From NCBI RefSeq assembly GCF_030409525.1, contig NZ_JAUFQB010000004.1, forward strand, positions 1 through 64,000: DNA of 64,000 nucleotides, given 5' to 3'. Below the pieces are notes generated by a model. That model was not told where the DNA came from and did no database searches. It saw only the letters and a program-made list of their open reading frames with translations. A program made the translations under genes and the position numbers. Every line of letters begins with the position of its first letter. Position 1 is the first letter of the stretch. Origin of the DNA: Kaistella yonginensis. GTDB lineage: Bacteria; Bacteroidota; Bacteroidia; Flavobacteriales; Weeksellaceae. This document shows positions 6,759 to 15,993 of the stretch, in pieces.

Positions 6759-7083
6759 GTGATGTGCTATTTCCTTTACCCATGATAGTCCGCGAGCTTA
6801 GACGTTTGCTACAAAGGATTTTCTACCGATAAAACTGAAATTCCTTTGATCTCCATTTATTCCTGAATACGATGAACCCAAAAGACTCAAAGAAGATTAT
6901 ATTAATTTTCTCTACTTTATTCATACTGGCATTAAGAATTTTTTGATCTTTATCGATTCTGTATCTTTTCCACCTTAAATTCAAATATGATATCATTTAT
7001 CAGTCAATTTTATTTTGATTAGTACCAGAAAAATGGTAATATTGTTATACAACAAATTTTAGTAATCTAATAAAAAGAAATAT
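6759..7083. other. Spacer between island edge and glgC
   Basis: I find no gene with recognisable features. A 24-codon frame starting at 6872 (MNPKDSKKIILIF, then hydrophobic) could encode a tiny membrane peptide but is unsupported. No clear TAnnTTTG box precedes glgC. Confidence 0.4.
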
Positions 7084-8352
7084 ATGAAACCCAGCGTAAT
7101 ATCAATTGTTCTAGGTGGAGGAAGAGGAACCAGACTGTCTCCTTTAACCAACACACGCTCGAAACCAGCGGTCCCAATTGCAGGGAAGTATCGGTTAGTG
7201 GATATTCCAATTTCAAATTGTCTTAATTCGGGATTCAATCGAATTCTCGTGCTGACCCAATTCAATTCAGCATCACTAAATTCTCATATTAAAAATTCTT
7301 TCCACTTTGATATTTTCAGCAAAGGTTTTGTGGATATCTTAGCCGCAGAACAAAATATAGAAAGCGATGCTTGGTATCAAGGTACGGCTGATGCGGTTAG
7401 GCAATCCATGAAGCATTTGGATAAATATGATTATGAGTATATATTAATTCTTTCCGGTGATCAACTGTATCAAATGGATTTTCGTGAAATGATCGATTTT
7501 CATTGCCGAAATAAAGCCGATATTACCATTGCAACCATTCCGGTGAATGCCCACGATGCTACAGGCTTTGGGATTTTGAAATCTGATGAAGAAGGAAATA
7601 TAACCTCCTTCATTGAAAAACCGTCGGGAGATGCTTTAAATGATTGGAAATCTGAAGTTTCTGAAAAAAACAAAGCCGATGGTAAAGAATATCTTGCCTC
7701 CATGGGAATATATGTTTTCAATAAAAATGGATTGAAAAAAATGTTTGATGAGGATCCAGGGGACGATTTCGGTGGTGAGCTTATTCCAAATGGGATTGGG
7801 AAATATAAAACCTTGAGCTTTCAATATGATGGCTACTGGACTGATATAGGAACCATACAATCTTTCTTTGATGCGAATTTAGATTTAACGAAGGATTTTC
7901 CGAAATTCAATTTATTCAGCAAATCGCCCATTTATACCAGAGCAAGAATGCTCCCGCCGTCTAAAATACTTGGGTCCTATGTAAGCAAAGCCGTTTTCGG
8001 TGATGGCTGTATTGTAATGGCAGATAAAATAGAAAATTCAATAGTGGGGAATCGCAGTCGTGTTGACCGCGGAAGTACCTTAATGAATTCCTACATGATG
8101 GGTGCCGATTTTTATCAGGAAACCAAAGAAATTGTATCCAATGATAACCAAGGAATTCCCAATTTGGGAGTCGGAAAATATTGCTATATCGAACGGGCAA
8201 TTCTCGATAAAAACTGTAGAATCGGTGACAATGTCAGAATCATTGGCGGAAAACATTTAGCGGATGGAGATTTTGAAACCTATTCTATTAAAGATGGAAT
8301 TATCGTTGTTAAAAAAAATGCAGTCATTAAACCAGGAACACAAATCCCGTAA
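7084..8352 (+). CDS. glgC: Glucose-1-phosphate adenylyltransferase (ADP-glucose pyrophosphorylase)
   Basis: GlgC makes ADP-glucose from ATP and glucose-1-phosphate, the committed step of bacterial glycogen synthesis, in the cytoplasm. The 422-residue length is typical. The N-terminal nucleotidyltransferase domain shows the nucleotide-binding loop GGGRGTRL at 11-18, WYQGTADAVRQ at 97-107 and GDQLYQMD from 125. A FIEKP motif and FGGELIP follow, and the last third is the hexapeptide beta-helix domain. No other glycogen genes are adjacent, so glycogen synthase and branching enzyme must be elsewhere. It is the first core gene to the right of the island and is followed by its own terminator. Confidence 0.95.
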   Translation: MKPSVISIVLGGGRGTRLSPLTNTRSKPAVPIAGKYRLVDIPISNCLNSGFNRILVLTQFNSASLNSHIKNSFHFDIFSKGFVDILAAEQNIESDAWYQGTADAVRQSMKHLDKYDYEYILILSGDQLYQMDFREMIDFHCRNKADITIATIPVNAHDATGFGILKSDEEGNITSFIEKPSGDALNDWKSEVSEKNKADGKEYLASMGIYVFNKNGLKKMFDEDPGDDFGGELIPNGIGKYKTLSFQYDGYWTDIGTIQSFFDANLDLTKDFPKFNLFSKSPIYTRARMLPPSKILGSYVSKAVFGDGCIVMADKIENSIVGNRSRVDRGSTLMNSYMMGADFYQETKEIVSNDNQGIPNLGVGKYCYIERAILDKNCRIGDNVRIIGGKHLADGDFETYSIKDGIIVVKKNAVIKPGTQIP

Positions 8353-8375
8353 ACAACTTTCATCCAAAATAAAGC

Positions 8376-8409
8376 AACACGGTCGTATTTTTATTGCCGT
8401 GTTTTTTTT
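8376..8409 (+). terminator. Terminator of glgC
   Basis: AACACGG (8376-8382) pairs with CCGTGTT (8397-8403) around a 14-base loop and is followed by a T-run. Confidence 0.8.
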
Positions 8410-8436
8410 GCGCACCTTTTTCCGTATTTTTGCCCC

Positions 8437-9474
8437 ATGCGTTGGATAAAATTTGGAATTTTTATGGTTTTGTTTTTCGGAGCGGTTTATGCCGTTTCAA
8501 TGACATTTGTTGATGAGAATAAAAATTTCACGATCGAAAAAGAGATTGATTATCCCATTGATAAAGTATTCCCGCAATTTAATAACTTACAGAATTTTAC
8601 CAGATGGAACTCTTTTTTTTCAGATAATAAAGACTTAAGCGTTCAATATTTCACACCCTATGAAGGAAGAGGCAGTGCATTAAGCTTTCACGATCAAAAG
8701 GATGATGATGTTTTTGGTGATGTTTTTATTCGATATGAAAATCCTGAACGAACGTTGAAGTATCAATTATTCGAAGGCCGGAAAAGTACGCCATACTCGA
8801 TCGACCTGAAATTTATTGCCCAAAATAATAAAACCAAAATCATTTGGTTTGTTCACACCCCAAAACAACCATTTTTAAAACGATCTTTAAATTTAATATC
8901 TGAAGACTTTTGGGTTGATAATATTGATAAAAGCATGAAAAACCTTTATCATCTTCTAGGTAATAAAGTTGATCGAGAAATGCAGCACGAAAGTTTAAAA
9001 TTCGACTCCCTAATTGTAGAGCAACAAGACACTCAATTGCTGCTAGGCATAAACGTTACGACCAAAAATGTAAAAGATGCCCTTTTTAAAAACATTGTCA
9101 TTAATCATAATAAAGCAACAAACTATGTGAAAATGGATTTAGGCAAAAGAGATGATGAATATGGTGAGCCTATTTTAATTACGGATGCAGATAGTTTTAA
9201 GGATAAAGAGGTTTCTTATTTTTATGGAATTCCGCTTTCTAAAAAAGAGGGGATAACCGACAATAATTTTAGTTTTAGAACCATAAATGGTGCAAAATAC
9301 TACGTGATTTTCTATCAAGGAAGTTATGCAGGTCGGGTGCAAGCAATTCAGCAACTCTTAACAAAAGCAAAACGTGACACCATGCGAATTGGTGATTTGC
9401 AACAGACTTTCTTAGAAGAGCCAACCACTGATACTAACACCGTTATGAAATTATCTTTGCCGGTTTACAAATAA
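8437..9474 (+). CDS. Membrane-anchored SRPBCC-fold protein
   Basis: The 345-residue protein starts with one hydrophobic segment (residues 3-21) that can act as a membrane anchor. It is followed by a START/SRPBCC (polyketide cyclase-like) domain at about 30-165; the motif YPIDKVFPQFNNLQNFTRWN is typical of its first helix and strand. The C-terminal half (about 180-345) may be a GyrI-like effector-binding domain, judged from its repeated strand-helix pattern. Proteins of this layout probably bind a hydrophobic ligand; no enzyme activity is evident. It stands alone between glgC and sucA. Confidence 0.75.
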   Translation: MRWIKFGIFMVLFFGAVYAVSMTFVDENKNFTIEKEIDYPIDKVFPQFNNLQNFTRWNSFFSDNKDLSVQYFTPYEGRGSALSFHDQKDDDVFGDVFIRYENPERTLKYQLFEGRKSTPYSIDLKFIAQNNKTKIIWFVHTPKQPFLKRSLNLISEDFWVDNIDKSMKNLYHLLGNKVDREMQHESLKFDSLIVEQQDTQLLLGINVTTKNVKDALFKNIVINHNKATNYVKMDLGKRDDEYGEPILITDADSFKDKEVSYFYGIPLSKKEGITDNNFSFRTINGAKYYVIFYQGSYAGRVQAIQQLLTKAKRDTMRIGDLQQTFLEEPTTDTNTVMKLSLPVYK

Positions 9475-9531
9475 TTTGTAGTAATCGTCTTTTTAACCAT
9501 TTTTTGGCTTTACTACGTCACTTATTTTTGT

Positions 9532-9539
9532 TAAATTTG
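9532..9539 (+). promoter_or_regulatory. Probable -7 box of sucA
   Basis: TAAATTTG matches the Bacteroidota TAnnTTTG element 36 bases before the sucA start. The -33 element is unclear: TTTTTG at 9501-9506 is somewhat too far upstream. Confidence 0.45.
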
Positions 9540-9575
9540 GTCTTTAAATAAAAATAAACAGTTAATTTGTAAATA

Positions 9576-12383
9576 ATGGACAAATTTTCATTCCTAAACG
9601 CTGCACATTCGCAGTTAATAGAAGACTTATACCAACAATATTTAAAGTTCCCCGACTCGGTAGAACCTTCCTGGAAAGCATTTTTTCAGGGGTTTGATTT
9701 TGCTTTAGAAGGATATGGTGATGATTTTGGGAGTAATTCTGAATCAACAAAAGTTTCTACTCCAGTACAGCTGGCAAATCAAGCCTCCGCAAATGGTCAG
9801 ATTCCAGAGGATATACAAAAAGAATTTCAAGTTCTAAATTTGATTGAAGCCTACAGACATCGTGGTCATCTTTTTACCAACACCAATCCGGTGAGACAAA
9901 GAAGAAATTACGAACCGTCTTTGGAAATAGAAAATTTTGGATTAACCAGAGCTGATCTTTCCCGAAAATTTAATTCGGCCACCACCACTGGTTTAGCTTC
10001 AGCGGTTACTTTGCAGGAACTTATTAATCATCTCGACAAAATTTATTGCAAATCGATTGGGGTGGAATATATGCATATTAATAATGTGGCAGAGCGCACT
10101 TTCATCAGAGAGTGGCTGCAAGTTAATGAAAATCATCCGCAGTTAAACGCCGATGAAAAAATTGAAATTTTAGAGAAACTCAATCAAGCGGTAGCTTTTG
10201 AAAACTATCTCCATACTAAATTTGTAGGGCAAAAAAGATTTTCATTGGAAGGAGGAGAGTCGCTGATCCCAGCCTTAGATCAATTAATAACCCGTTCCTC
10301 CCAATTAGGAGTAGATGAAGTTGTTTTGGGAATGGCCCACCGAGGACGTTTAAACGTATTAACCAATATATTCGGTAAGTCGTACAAGCAGATTTTCTCG
10401 GAATTTGAAGGTAAAGAGTTTGAAGAAGATGTGTTTTCTGGGGATGTGAAATATCATTTAGGATCATCTAAAAAAATAAAAACGCAAAATGGACAAGAGG
10501 TTTCAATCAATCTAACTCCTAATCCCTCACACTTAGAAACTGTTGCAGCTCTGGTAGAAGGTATTTGTCGTGCAAAAGTAGATGATACCTACAAAGATTA
10601 CAAGAAAGTGTTACCAATCATTATTCATGGTGATGGTGCGATTGCAGCACAGGGTATCGTGTATGAAGTTGCCCAAATGATGACGCTGGAAGGCTACACC
10701 ACTGGTGGAACCGTACATATTGTAGTGAACAATCAAGTTTCCTTTACCACCAATTTCTTAGATGCCCGTTCTTCCAATTATTGTACAGACGTTGCAAAAG
10801 TGACAGAATCTCCTGTAATGCATGTGAATGCTGACGATGTTGAAGCGGTGGTGCATGCCATTCGTTTTGCTGCTGATTTCCGCGCAAAATTTGGAAAAGA
10901 TGTTTATATCGATCTTTTAGGCTATAGAAAATACGGACATAATGAAGGCGATGAACCTAGGTTTACACAACCAAACCTGTATAAATTAATTTCGAAACAC
11001 CCCAACCCGAGAGAGATTTATAAAGAACAATTAATTAAGGAAGGGATGCTTCCTGATGAAGTCTTGAAAAATATGGAGACTTCTTTCAAAAAACTTTTGG
11101 ATGCAGATTTTGACGCATCAAAAGAAATTGAAAAAAATACCATGGATCTTTTTATGGCAGATGCTTGGAAAGATTTACCGATGTCTACAAAAGGAGAAGT
11201 TTATCAGGCAGTCGATACCAAGTTTGATGCAACGCAGTTGAAGGAATTGGCTCTTAAAATGTCGACCTTGCCCAAGGATAAAAAATTCATTACTAAGGTA
11301 ACCCGACTTTTTGAAAACAGAATTAAGGCGATTGAAGGAGATACACTAGATTGGGCACTAGGTGAATGGTTGGCTTATGCAACTTTACTTACCGAAGGTC
11401 ACAATGTGAGAATATCTGGTGAAGATGTAGAACGTGGAACATTCTCTCACCGGCACGCACTCGTAAAAACCGAAGATAGTGAAGAAGAGTACATCCCCTT
11501 AAGACATGTTTCAGAAAACAGGTTTGATATTTACAACTCCCATCTATCAGAATATGGAGTTTTAGGTTTTGATTATGGTTACGCCATGGCCTCGCCAAAC
11601 ACCTTAACGATTTGGGAAGCTCAGTTTGGTGATTTTGTTAATGGTGCTCAAATCGTTATCGATCAATATTTGGTTGCAGCAGAAGAGAAGTGGAAAATTC
11701 AAGCAGGCTTAGTAATGCTTCTTCCACATGGTTTTGAAGGACAGGGCGCCGAACATTCTTCAGCAAGATTAGAACGATTTTTAGGGCTTTGTGCCAATGA
11801 AAATATGGTTGTTGCCAATGCCACAACACCCGCAAATTATTTTCATTTACTGCGAAGACAAATGAAATGGAACTTCAGAAAACCTTTGGTCGTAATGACG
11901 CCAAAATCATTATTGCGCCATCCAAAAGTAATTTCTACCATTGAAGAATTAGCGACAGGAGAGTTCCAGCCAATCATCGATGATGTAACAGCAACACCAG
12001 ATAAAATTGATAAATTAGTTCTTTGTTCAGGTAAAATCTATTACGAACTTTTGGCTAAAAAAGAAGAGCTGAATTGCGAAAATATAGCCTTGGTTAGAAT
12101 GGAACAACTGTATCCGCTACAACAAAATAAGATCGATGAGATTTTCGCGAAATATGGCAAGAGAAAACAATTGCTTTGGGTACAAGAAGAACCAGAGAAT
12201 ATGGGAGCTTGGGGGTATATTTTAAGAAATTTCCGCGATACAGGAATTCAGGTTATTGCTGCTGTGCCAAGTGGTTCACCAGCACCCGGAAGCCATAAAA
12301 TGTTTGAAAAAAATCAGAATAGTGTAATTAATCGCGTATTTGATCGAAATGATGCACCGACGAAAAGACCGGTAACCGCATAA
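9576..12383 (+). CDS. sucA: 2-oxoglutarate dehydrogenase E1 component
   Basis: SucA is the thiamine diphosphate-dependent E1 subunit that decarboxylates 2-oxoglutarate in the TCA cycle and passes the succinyl group to the lipoyl arm of SucB. The 935 residues match the family. An N-terminal segment (FLNAAHSQLIEDLYQQY) typical of E1o docks to E2. The thiamine diphosphate motif begins at about 351 with GDGAIAAQG and ends in VVNNQVSFTT. LGMAHRGRLNVL and GQGAEHSSARLERFL are further family signatures. sucB follows after 71 bases and is likely co-transcribed. Confidence 0.97.
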   Translation: MDKFSFLNAAHSQLIEDLYQQYLKFPDSVEPSWKAFFQGFDFALEGYGDDFGSNSESTKVSTPVQLANQASANGQIPEDIQKEFQVLNLIEAYRHRGHLFTNTNPVRQRRNYEPSLEIENFGLTRADLSRKFNSATTTGLASAVTLQELINHLDKIYCKSIGVEYMHINNVAERTFIREWLQVNENHPQLNADEKIEILEKLNQAVAFENYLHTKFVGQKRFSLEGGESLIPALDQLITRSSQLGVDEVVLGMAHRGRLNVLTNIFGKSYKQIFSEFEGKEFEEDVFSGDVKYHLGSSKKIKTQNGQEVSINLTPNPSHLETVAALVEGICRAKVDDTYKDYKKVLPIIIHGDGAIAAQGIVYEVAQMMTLEGYTTGGTVHIVVNNQVSFTTNFLDARSSNYCTDVAKVTESPVMHVNADDVEAVVHAIRFAADFRAKFGKDVYIDLLGYRKYGHNEGDEPRFTQPNLYKLISKHPNPREIYKEQLIKEGMLPDEVLKNMETSFKKLLDADFDASKEIEKNTMDLFMADAWKDLPMSTKGEVYQAVDTKFDATQLKELALKMSTLPKDKKFITKVTRLFENRIKAIEGDTLDWALGEWLAYATLLTEGHNVRISGEDVERGTFSHRHALVKTEDSEEEYIPLRHVSENRFDIYNSHLSEYGVLGFDYGYAMASPNTLTIWEAQFGDFVNGAQIVIDQYLVAAEEKWKIQAGLVMLLPHGFEGQGAEHSSARLERFLGLCANENMVVANATTPANYFHLLRRQMKWNFRKPLVVMTPKSLLRHPKVISTIEELATGEFQPIIDDVTATPDKIDKLVLCSGKIYYELLAKKEELNCENIALVRMEQLYPLQQNKIDEIFAKYGKRKQLLWVQEEPENMGAWGYILRNFRDTGIQVIAAVPSGSPAPGSHKMFEKNQNSVINRVFDRNDAPTKRPVTA

Positions 12384-12454
12384 TTTTAATTCAATAATTT
12401 TACTCAAAATAAAGTTTTTAATCGATTTAAAACAAAAAATAAAAAATATATCCG

Positions 12455-13684
12455 ATGTCTATATTAGAAATGAAAGTCCCATCGCCGGGAGAATCCATCA
12501 CCGAAGTTGAAATCGCAACGTGGTTAGTAAAAGACGGCGATTATGTAGAAAAAGATCAACCTATCGCAGAAGTAGATTCTGATAAAGCAACGCTTGAATT
12601 ACCAGCAGAAGAAAGTGGGGTAATTACCCTGAAAGCTGAAGAAGGTGAGGTAGTAGAAGTAGGTCAGGTGGTTTGCCTGATTGACACCGCTGCAGCGAAA
12701 CCAGAAGGCTCTGTGCCTGCAAAAACAGAGGCTAAAGCAGCGGAACCTGCGAAACCAGAAGCTCCAAAAATAGAAGCTAAACCTGCTGCAACGTATGCCA
12801 CCGGAACACCATCACCAGCAGCTAAGAAAATTTTAGACGAAAAAGGTGTTGATGCTTCACAAGTAAGTGGCTCTGGGAAAGATGGTAGAATTACCAAACA
12901 AGATGCTGAGGTAGCTTCTGTTCCAGCCATGGGAGCCACAAGTTCTGCTACCAGCGGATCTAGAGGATCAAGCACCACCAAGCTATCCATGCTTCGTAGA
13001 AAAATTGCCGCAAGGTTGGTTTCTGTGAAAAACGAAACCGCGATGTTGACGACCTTCAATGAAGTTGATATGTCGGAAATTTTTAGAATCAGAAAGCTCT
13101 ATAAAGAAGAGTTTACTCAAAAACACGGAATTGGTTTGGGATTCATGTCTTTCTTTACCAAAGCAGTAACCAGAGCACTTCAAATGTATCCTGATGTTAA
13201 TGCTTCAATCGATGGCGATTTCAAAGTAAGTTACGATTTCTGTGATATTTCCATCGCGGTTTCTGGACCGAAAGGTTTGATGGTTCCAGTGTTGAGAAAT
13301 GCAGAAAACATGAGTTTCAGAGGCGTAGAAGCTAATATTAAATCCCTTGCTGAAAAAGTGAGAGACGGTGATATTTCTGTTGATGAAATGACGGGAGGTA
13401 CTTTTACCATTACTAATGGTGGAACTTTCGGCTCCATGATGTCTACTCCAATTATTAACCCACCACAATCAGCGATTTTAGGAATGCACAATATTCTACA
13501 AAGACCGATGGCGATTGATGGACAGGTTGTAATTCGCCCAATGATGTACGTGGCATTATCATACGACCACCGAATTATCGATGGTAAAGAATCTGTAGGA
13601 TTCTTAGTTGCCGTAAAAGAAGCGATCGATAATCCGGTTGAATTCTTACTTGGAGGTGACGAAAGAAGAGGATTGGAACTTTAA
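12455..13684 (+). CDS. sucB: 2-oxoglutarate dehydrogenase E2 (dihydrolipoamide succinyltransferase)
   Basis: SucB transfers the succinyl group to coenzyme A and forms the core of the 2-oxoglutarate dehydrogenase complex. The 409-residue protein has an N-terminal lipoyl domain with the lipoylated lysine K44 ([10 protein letters not shown]) and an Ala/Pro/Lys-rich linker at about 78-112. A peripheral E3-binding domain follows at about 117-150 ([11 protein letters not shown]), then the catalytic domain, whose active site motif SYDHRIIDG lies around 369-377. It lies just downstream of sucA. The E3 gene is not in the window. Confidence 0.97.
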   Translation: MSILEMKVPSPGESITEVEIATWLVKDGDYVEKDQPIAEVDSDKATLELPAEESGVITLKAEEGEVVEVGQVVCLIDTAAAKPEGSVPAKTEAKAAEPAKPEAPKIEAKPAATYATGTPSPAAKKILDEKGVDASQVSGSGKDGRITKQDAEVASVPAMGATSSATSGSRGSSTTKLSMLRRKIAARLVSVKNETAMLTTFNEVDMSEIFRIRKLYKEEFTQKHGIGLGFMSFFTKAVTRALQMYPDVNASIDGDFKVSYDFCDISIAVSGPKGLMVPVLRNAENMSFRGVEANIKSLAEKVRDGDISVDEMTGGTFTITNGGTFGSMMSTPIINPPQSAILGMHNILQRPMAIDGQVVIRPMMYVALSYDHRIIDGKESVGFLVAVKEAIDNPVEFLLGGDERRGLEL

Positions 13685-13711
13685 TTAAAGAAAAATTTTC
13701 ACAAATTATAC

Positions 13712-13740
13712 AAGTCCCGTCTACAAAGGCGGGATTTTTG
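13712..13740 (+). terminator. Terminator of sucA-sucB
   Basis: AAGTCCCG (13712-13719) pairs with CGGGATTT (13730-13737) around a 10-base loop, with T residues at the end. Confidence 0.7.
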
Positions 13741-13765
13741 TATGAACTGATTTAAATTTCCCATC

Positions 13766-14152
13766 ATGTATTCAACGACTACTTTCGATATTAAAGTTTC
13801 TGTGATTCCCCAGTACGATACAAAAAACAGTTTTCCTGCAGAGAACCGCTTTGTATTTCGGTACAATATCAGTATAGAAAATTTAGGGCGCGAGGCCATC
13901 AAACTCTTGAGCAGAAAATGGTTGATTTTTGATTTAGGATTCGGCTTTACCGAAGTCGCCGGAGAAGGGGTGATTGGATTAACACCAACGATTGAACCAG
14001 GCGAGAATTTCACCTATTTTTCGAACGTAATGCTGCGTTCCGGTGTTGGGAATATGTCGGGAAAGTATTATTGCAAAAATATTTTATCCAATGAAACTTT
14101 AGAAATAGAGGTTCCAAAGTTTAACTTAGTGGCTGAAGTCCTGAGTAATTAA
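13766..14152 (+). CDS. apaG: ApaG family protein
   Basis: The 128 residues match the ApaG/DUF525 family: an all-beta fibronectin-III-like domain, here with the conserved YNISIENLG strand, WLIFD and a Gly-rich turn GEGVIGLTPTIEPGENFTYFSNV. ApaG proteins are linked to Co2+/Mg2+ tolerance in some bacteria and resemble a domain in eukaryotic F-box proteins; the biochemical role is unclear. It lies between sucB and the convergent exonuclease gene with only 14 bases between the two stop codons. Confidence 0.9.
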   Translation: MYSTTTFDIKVSVIPQYDTKNSFPAENRFVFRYNISIENLGREAIKLLSRKWLIFDLGFGFTEVAGEGVIGLTPTIEPGENFTYFSNVMLRSGVGNMSGKYYCKNILSNETLEIEVPKFNLVAEVLSN

Positions 14153-14166
14153 AGGTAAGTTCGTAT

Positions 14167-14724
14167 CTAAAGTGTTTTCATATTTTTTTTCATGTATTCA
14201 TTAACTTCATCATCTCTAGTCAGCATCAGTTGATTAAAAGCCAATAAAGAAATCTTCGCACAAACCTCGGCATCAGCACCTGCACGGTGATGATTAAAAT
14301 GAATGTTGTGTTGCTCTGCCAAGCTTTTCAATCCGTACTTCGGTAAACCTTTCCACGATTTTTTGGCAATCGAAATACTGCATAAATAATTCAGTTTGGG
14401 TTTAAAAAAACCATAGTAATCCAGACAACTTCTCAACACACCAGCATCAAAACCGGCATTGTGTGCAATCATTAAATTTCCATACATTAAATCCTGCGCT
14501 TCATGCCATATTTCATCGAAGGTCGGTGCATCGCTCACTTCATTGGGAGTAATACCATGAACATCAATATTTCTGGGGTGAAAATAAGGATAACTTGGTG
14601 GTTTGATGAGCCACGTCTTAGTAGAAACAATTTCGCCATTTTCAACCACGCAAATTCCCATCTCACAGGCAGAGTGTCGCTCGTGTGTGGCGGTTTCAAA
14701 ATCGATGGCGCAAAAATTAAGCAT
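14167..14724 (-). CDS. DnaQ-like 3'-5' exonuclease (DEDDh)
   Basis: The 185-residue protein is a single DEDDh exonuclease domain of the DNA polymerase III epsilon type. Exo I is FCAIDFETAT with D8 and E10. Exo II is around IAHNAGFDAGVLRSCL, and Exo III is HHRAGADAEVC with the catalytic His and Asp. It lacks extra domains (no GIY-YIG or polymerase-binding tail), so it may be a proofreading-like or DNA/RNA repair nuclease rather than the replicative epsilon subunit. Its start overlaps the end of the preceding minus-strand membrane protein gene by 8 bases. Confidence 0.9.
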   Translation of the reverse strand: MLNFCAIDFETATHERHSACEMGICVVENGEIVSTKTWLIKPPSYPYFHPRNIDVHGITPNEVSDAPTFDEIWHEAQDLMYGNLMIAHNAGFDAGVLRSCLDYYGFFKPKLNYLCSISIAKKSWKGLPKYGLKSLAEQHNIHFNHHRAGADAEVCAKISLLAFNQLMLTRDDEVNEYMKKNMKTL

Positions 14725-15214
14725 TGTTTAGTAATTTTTTTGAATTAGAATAACTGAATAATAAAGTAGACAATATAATTAAGACAACTCCACTGAAAAT
14801 GACTTCTAAATAAATATTATCTAGAAATGTAAAGGGTTCAATAAAAAGAAATTTTACGATGTTCCAAAATTCTTGGCCAAAGAAAATAATAAGGACCATT
14901 GAAGGAATAAAGATCAGAAAAGTTTCTCTTTTACTTTTGCTGAAAAACAATAGCAATAAAAATATGATTATAGTGATGCAGTAGGAGACTATTGTATTAA
15001 AGAAGATAAAATCAGAAATAATCATACCTGGAACACGGTTAGGGTAAAGAACTTGAACTTCTGCTATTGTAACTTGCAAGGAGCTTCCGTTGTTTAGAAC
15101 TTTAAGAAGATCAATATTTCGTAAGCTTAATAATAATTTTAAACCATTCAGTAGAAAAAAATACGCGATTAACTGTTGAAGAAACACTTTGCTATTAAAT
15201 TCCCATTTACTCAT
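14717..15214 (-). CDS. Hypothetical membrane protein
   Basis: The 165-residue protein has four hydrophobic segments (about residues 8-27, 66-90, 95-115 and 132-153) and a short cytoplasmic end. I do not recognise a family. It overlaps the exonuclease gene by 8 bases and the hydrolase gene upstream by 8 bases, so the three are probably co-transcribed on the minus strand. Confidence 0.7.
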   Translation of the reverse strand: MSKWEFNSKVFLQQLIAYFFLLNGLKLLLSLRNIDLLKVLNNGSSLQVTIAEVQVLYPNRVPGMIISDFIFFNTIVSYCITIIIFLLLLFFSKSKRETFLIFIPSMVLIIFFGQEFWNIVKFLFIEPFTFLDNIYLEVIFSGVVLIILSTLLFSYSNSKKLLNNA

Positions 15215-15983
15215 CAGCGTTTAATATTTTTTTAATTTCGGTTACAAATTTCTCAAAATTAATCAGGTCATCATGTCCGGCATTTGGAATTTCAATAAAT
15301 TTCTTTTTTATTTTCGGTTGCGATTTTTTGAAAGTTTCAAATAATTTTTTACCTGATTTTAAAGGAACTATATTGTCTTTTGTCCCATGAAAATGATAGA
15401 GTGGTGCTTGCACTTTTATAATATTTTCATTGGATAAAAAATGATAGGTCATAGTCGGAGAAACACGATCTGTTACTTGTTTGGGCAACCATCGGTTCAC
15501 AATATCCTGTAAATTAAAGAATGCTGCTTCTAAAATGACCGCTTTTGGCTGATTTTCTGCTGCCACTTTAACCGCAAAAGAACCGCCCAAACTTCTTCCA
15601 TATACGATTATATTCTCTTCTCCATAATGCTCTTTTGCAAACTCATAGAAAAACTGCGCATCGGAATAAAGATAATCTTCATTTCTGGGACCTGAACTTT
15701 TTCCGTAACCACGATAATCCATCACCAAAACATCGTACCCAAAGGTGGTATATTCTGTGGCGATTTTCCCCCAACGATGTAGATTATCTGCATTTCCATG
15801 GAAGTAGACAATGACGCCTTTCGGGTTTTTTATTTTAAAATGAAGTACATTTATTTTTCCGTCAAAAGGAGTTTCCCAAAAATATTCTTCGAAATTATTT
15901 TTAAAATCAAATTCATGATTTTCTGGCAAAACGACTGGTAAAAAAACCACTTTTTCTTGAAAATATTGAAGAAGCTTTCCCAT
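15207..15983 (-). CDS. Alpha/beta hydrolase, BAAT/Bem46-like
   Basis: The 258-residue protein is a serine hydrolase of the alpha/beta fold. It shows the oxyanion segment YFHGNADN (60-67), the strand VLVMDYRGYGKSSG, the nucleophile elbow GRSLGG with Ser131, an acidic residue in HGTKDNIVPL and the final histidine in NAGHDDL. Its substrate is unknown. It is strongly related to the hydrolase at 17328-18185 and separated from it by the CNNM/CBS gene, so a local duplication is likely. The N-terminal hydrophobic stretch is short and may only associate with the membrane. Confidence 0.88.
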   Translation of the reverse strand: MGKLLQYFQEKVVFLPVVLPENHEFDFKNNFEEYFWETPFDGKINVLHFKIKNPKGVIVYFHGNADNLHRWGKIATEYTTFGYDVLVMDYRGYGKSSGPRNEDYLYSDAQFFYEFAKEHYGEENIIVYGRSLGGSFAVKVAAENQPKAVILEAAFFNLQDIVNRWLPKQVTDRVSPTMTYHFLSNENIIKVQAPLYHFHGTKDNIVPLKSGKKLFETFKKSQPKIKKKFIEIPNAGHDDLINFEKFVTEIKKILNADE

Positions 15984-15993
15984 ATTTTTTAGT

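Noticed and set aside
12664-13059. 131-codon minus-strand frame opposite sucB.
   Set aside because: It is antisense to the lipoyl and linker region; the alanine-rich translation reflects the linker codons.
13710-13720. ACAAGTCCCGT here is shared with the tRNA-Asp remnant at 6708-6718 and could suggest a second attachment site.
   Set aside because: The match stops after 12 bases, and here the sequence is the left arm of the sucB terminator hairpin, so it is coincidental.
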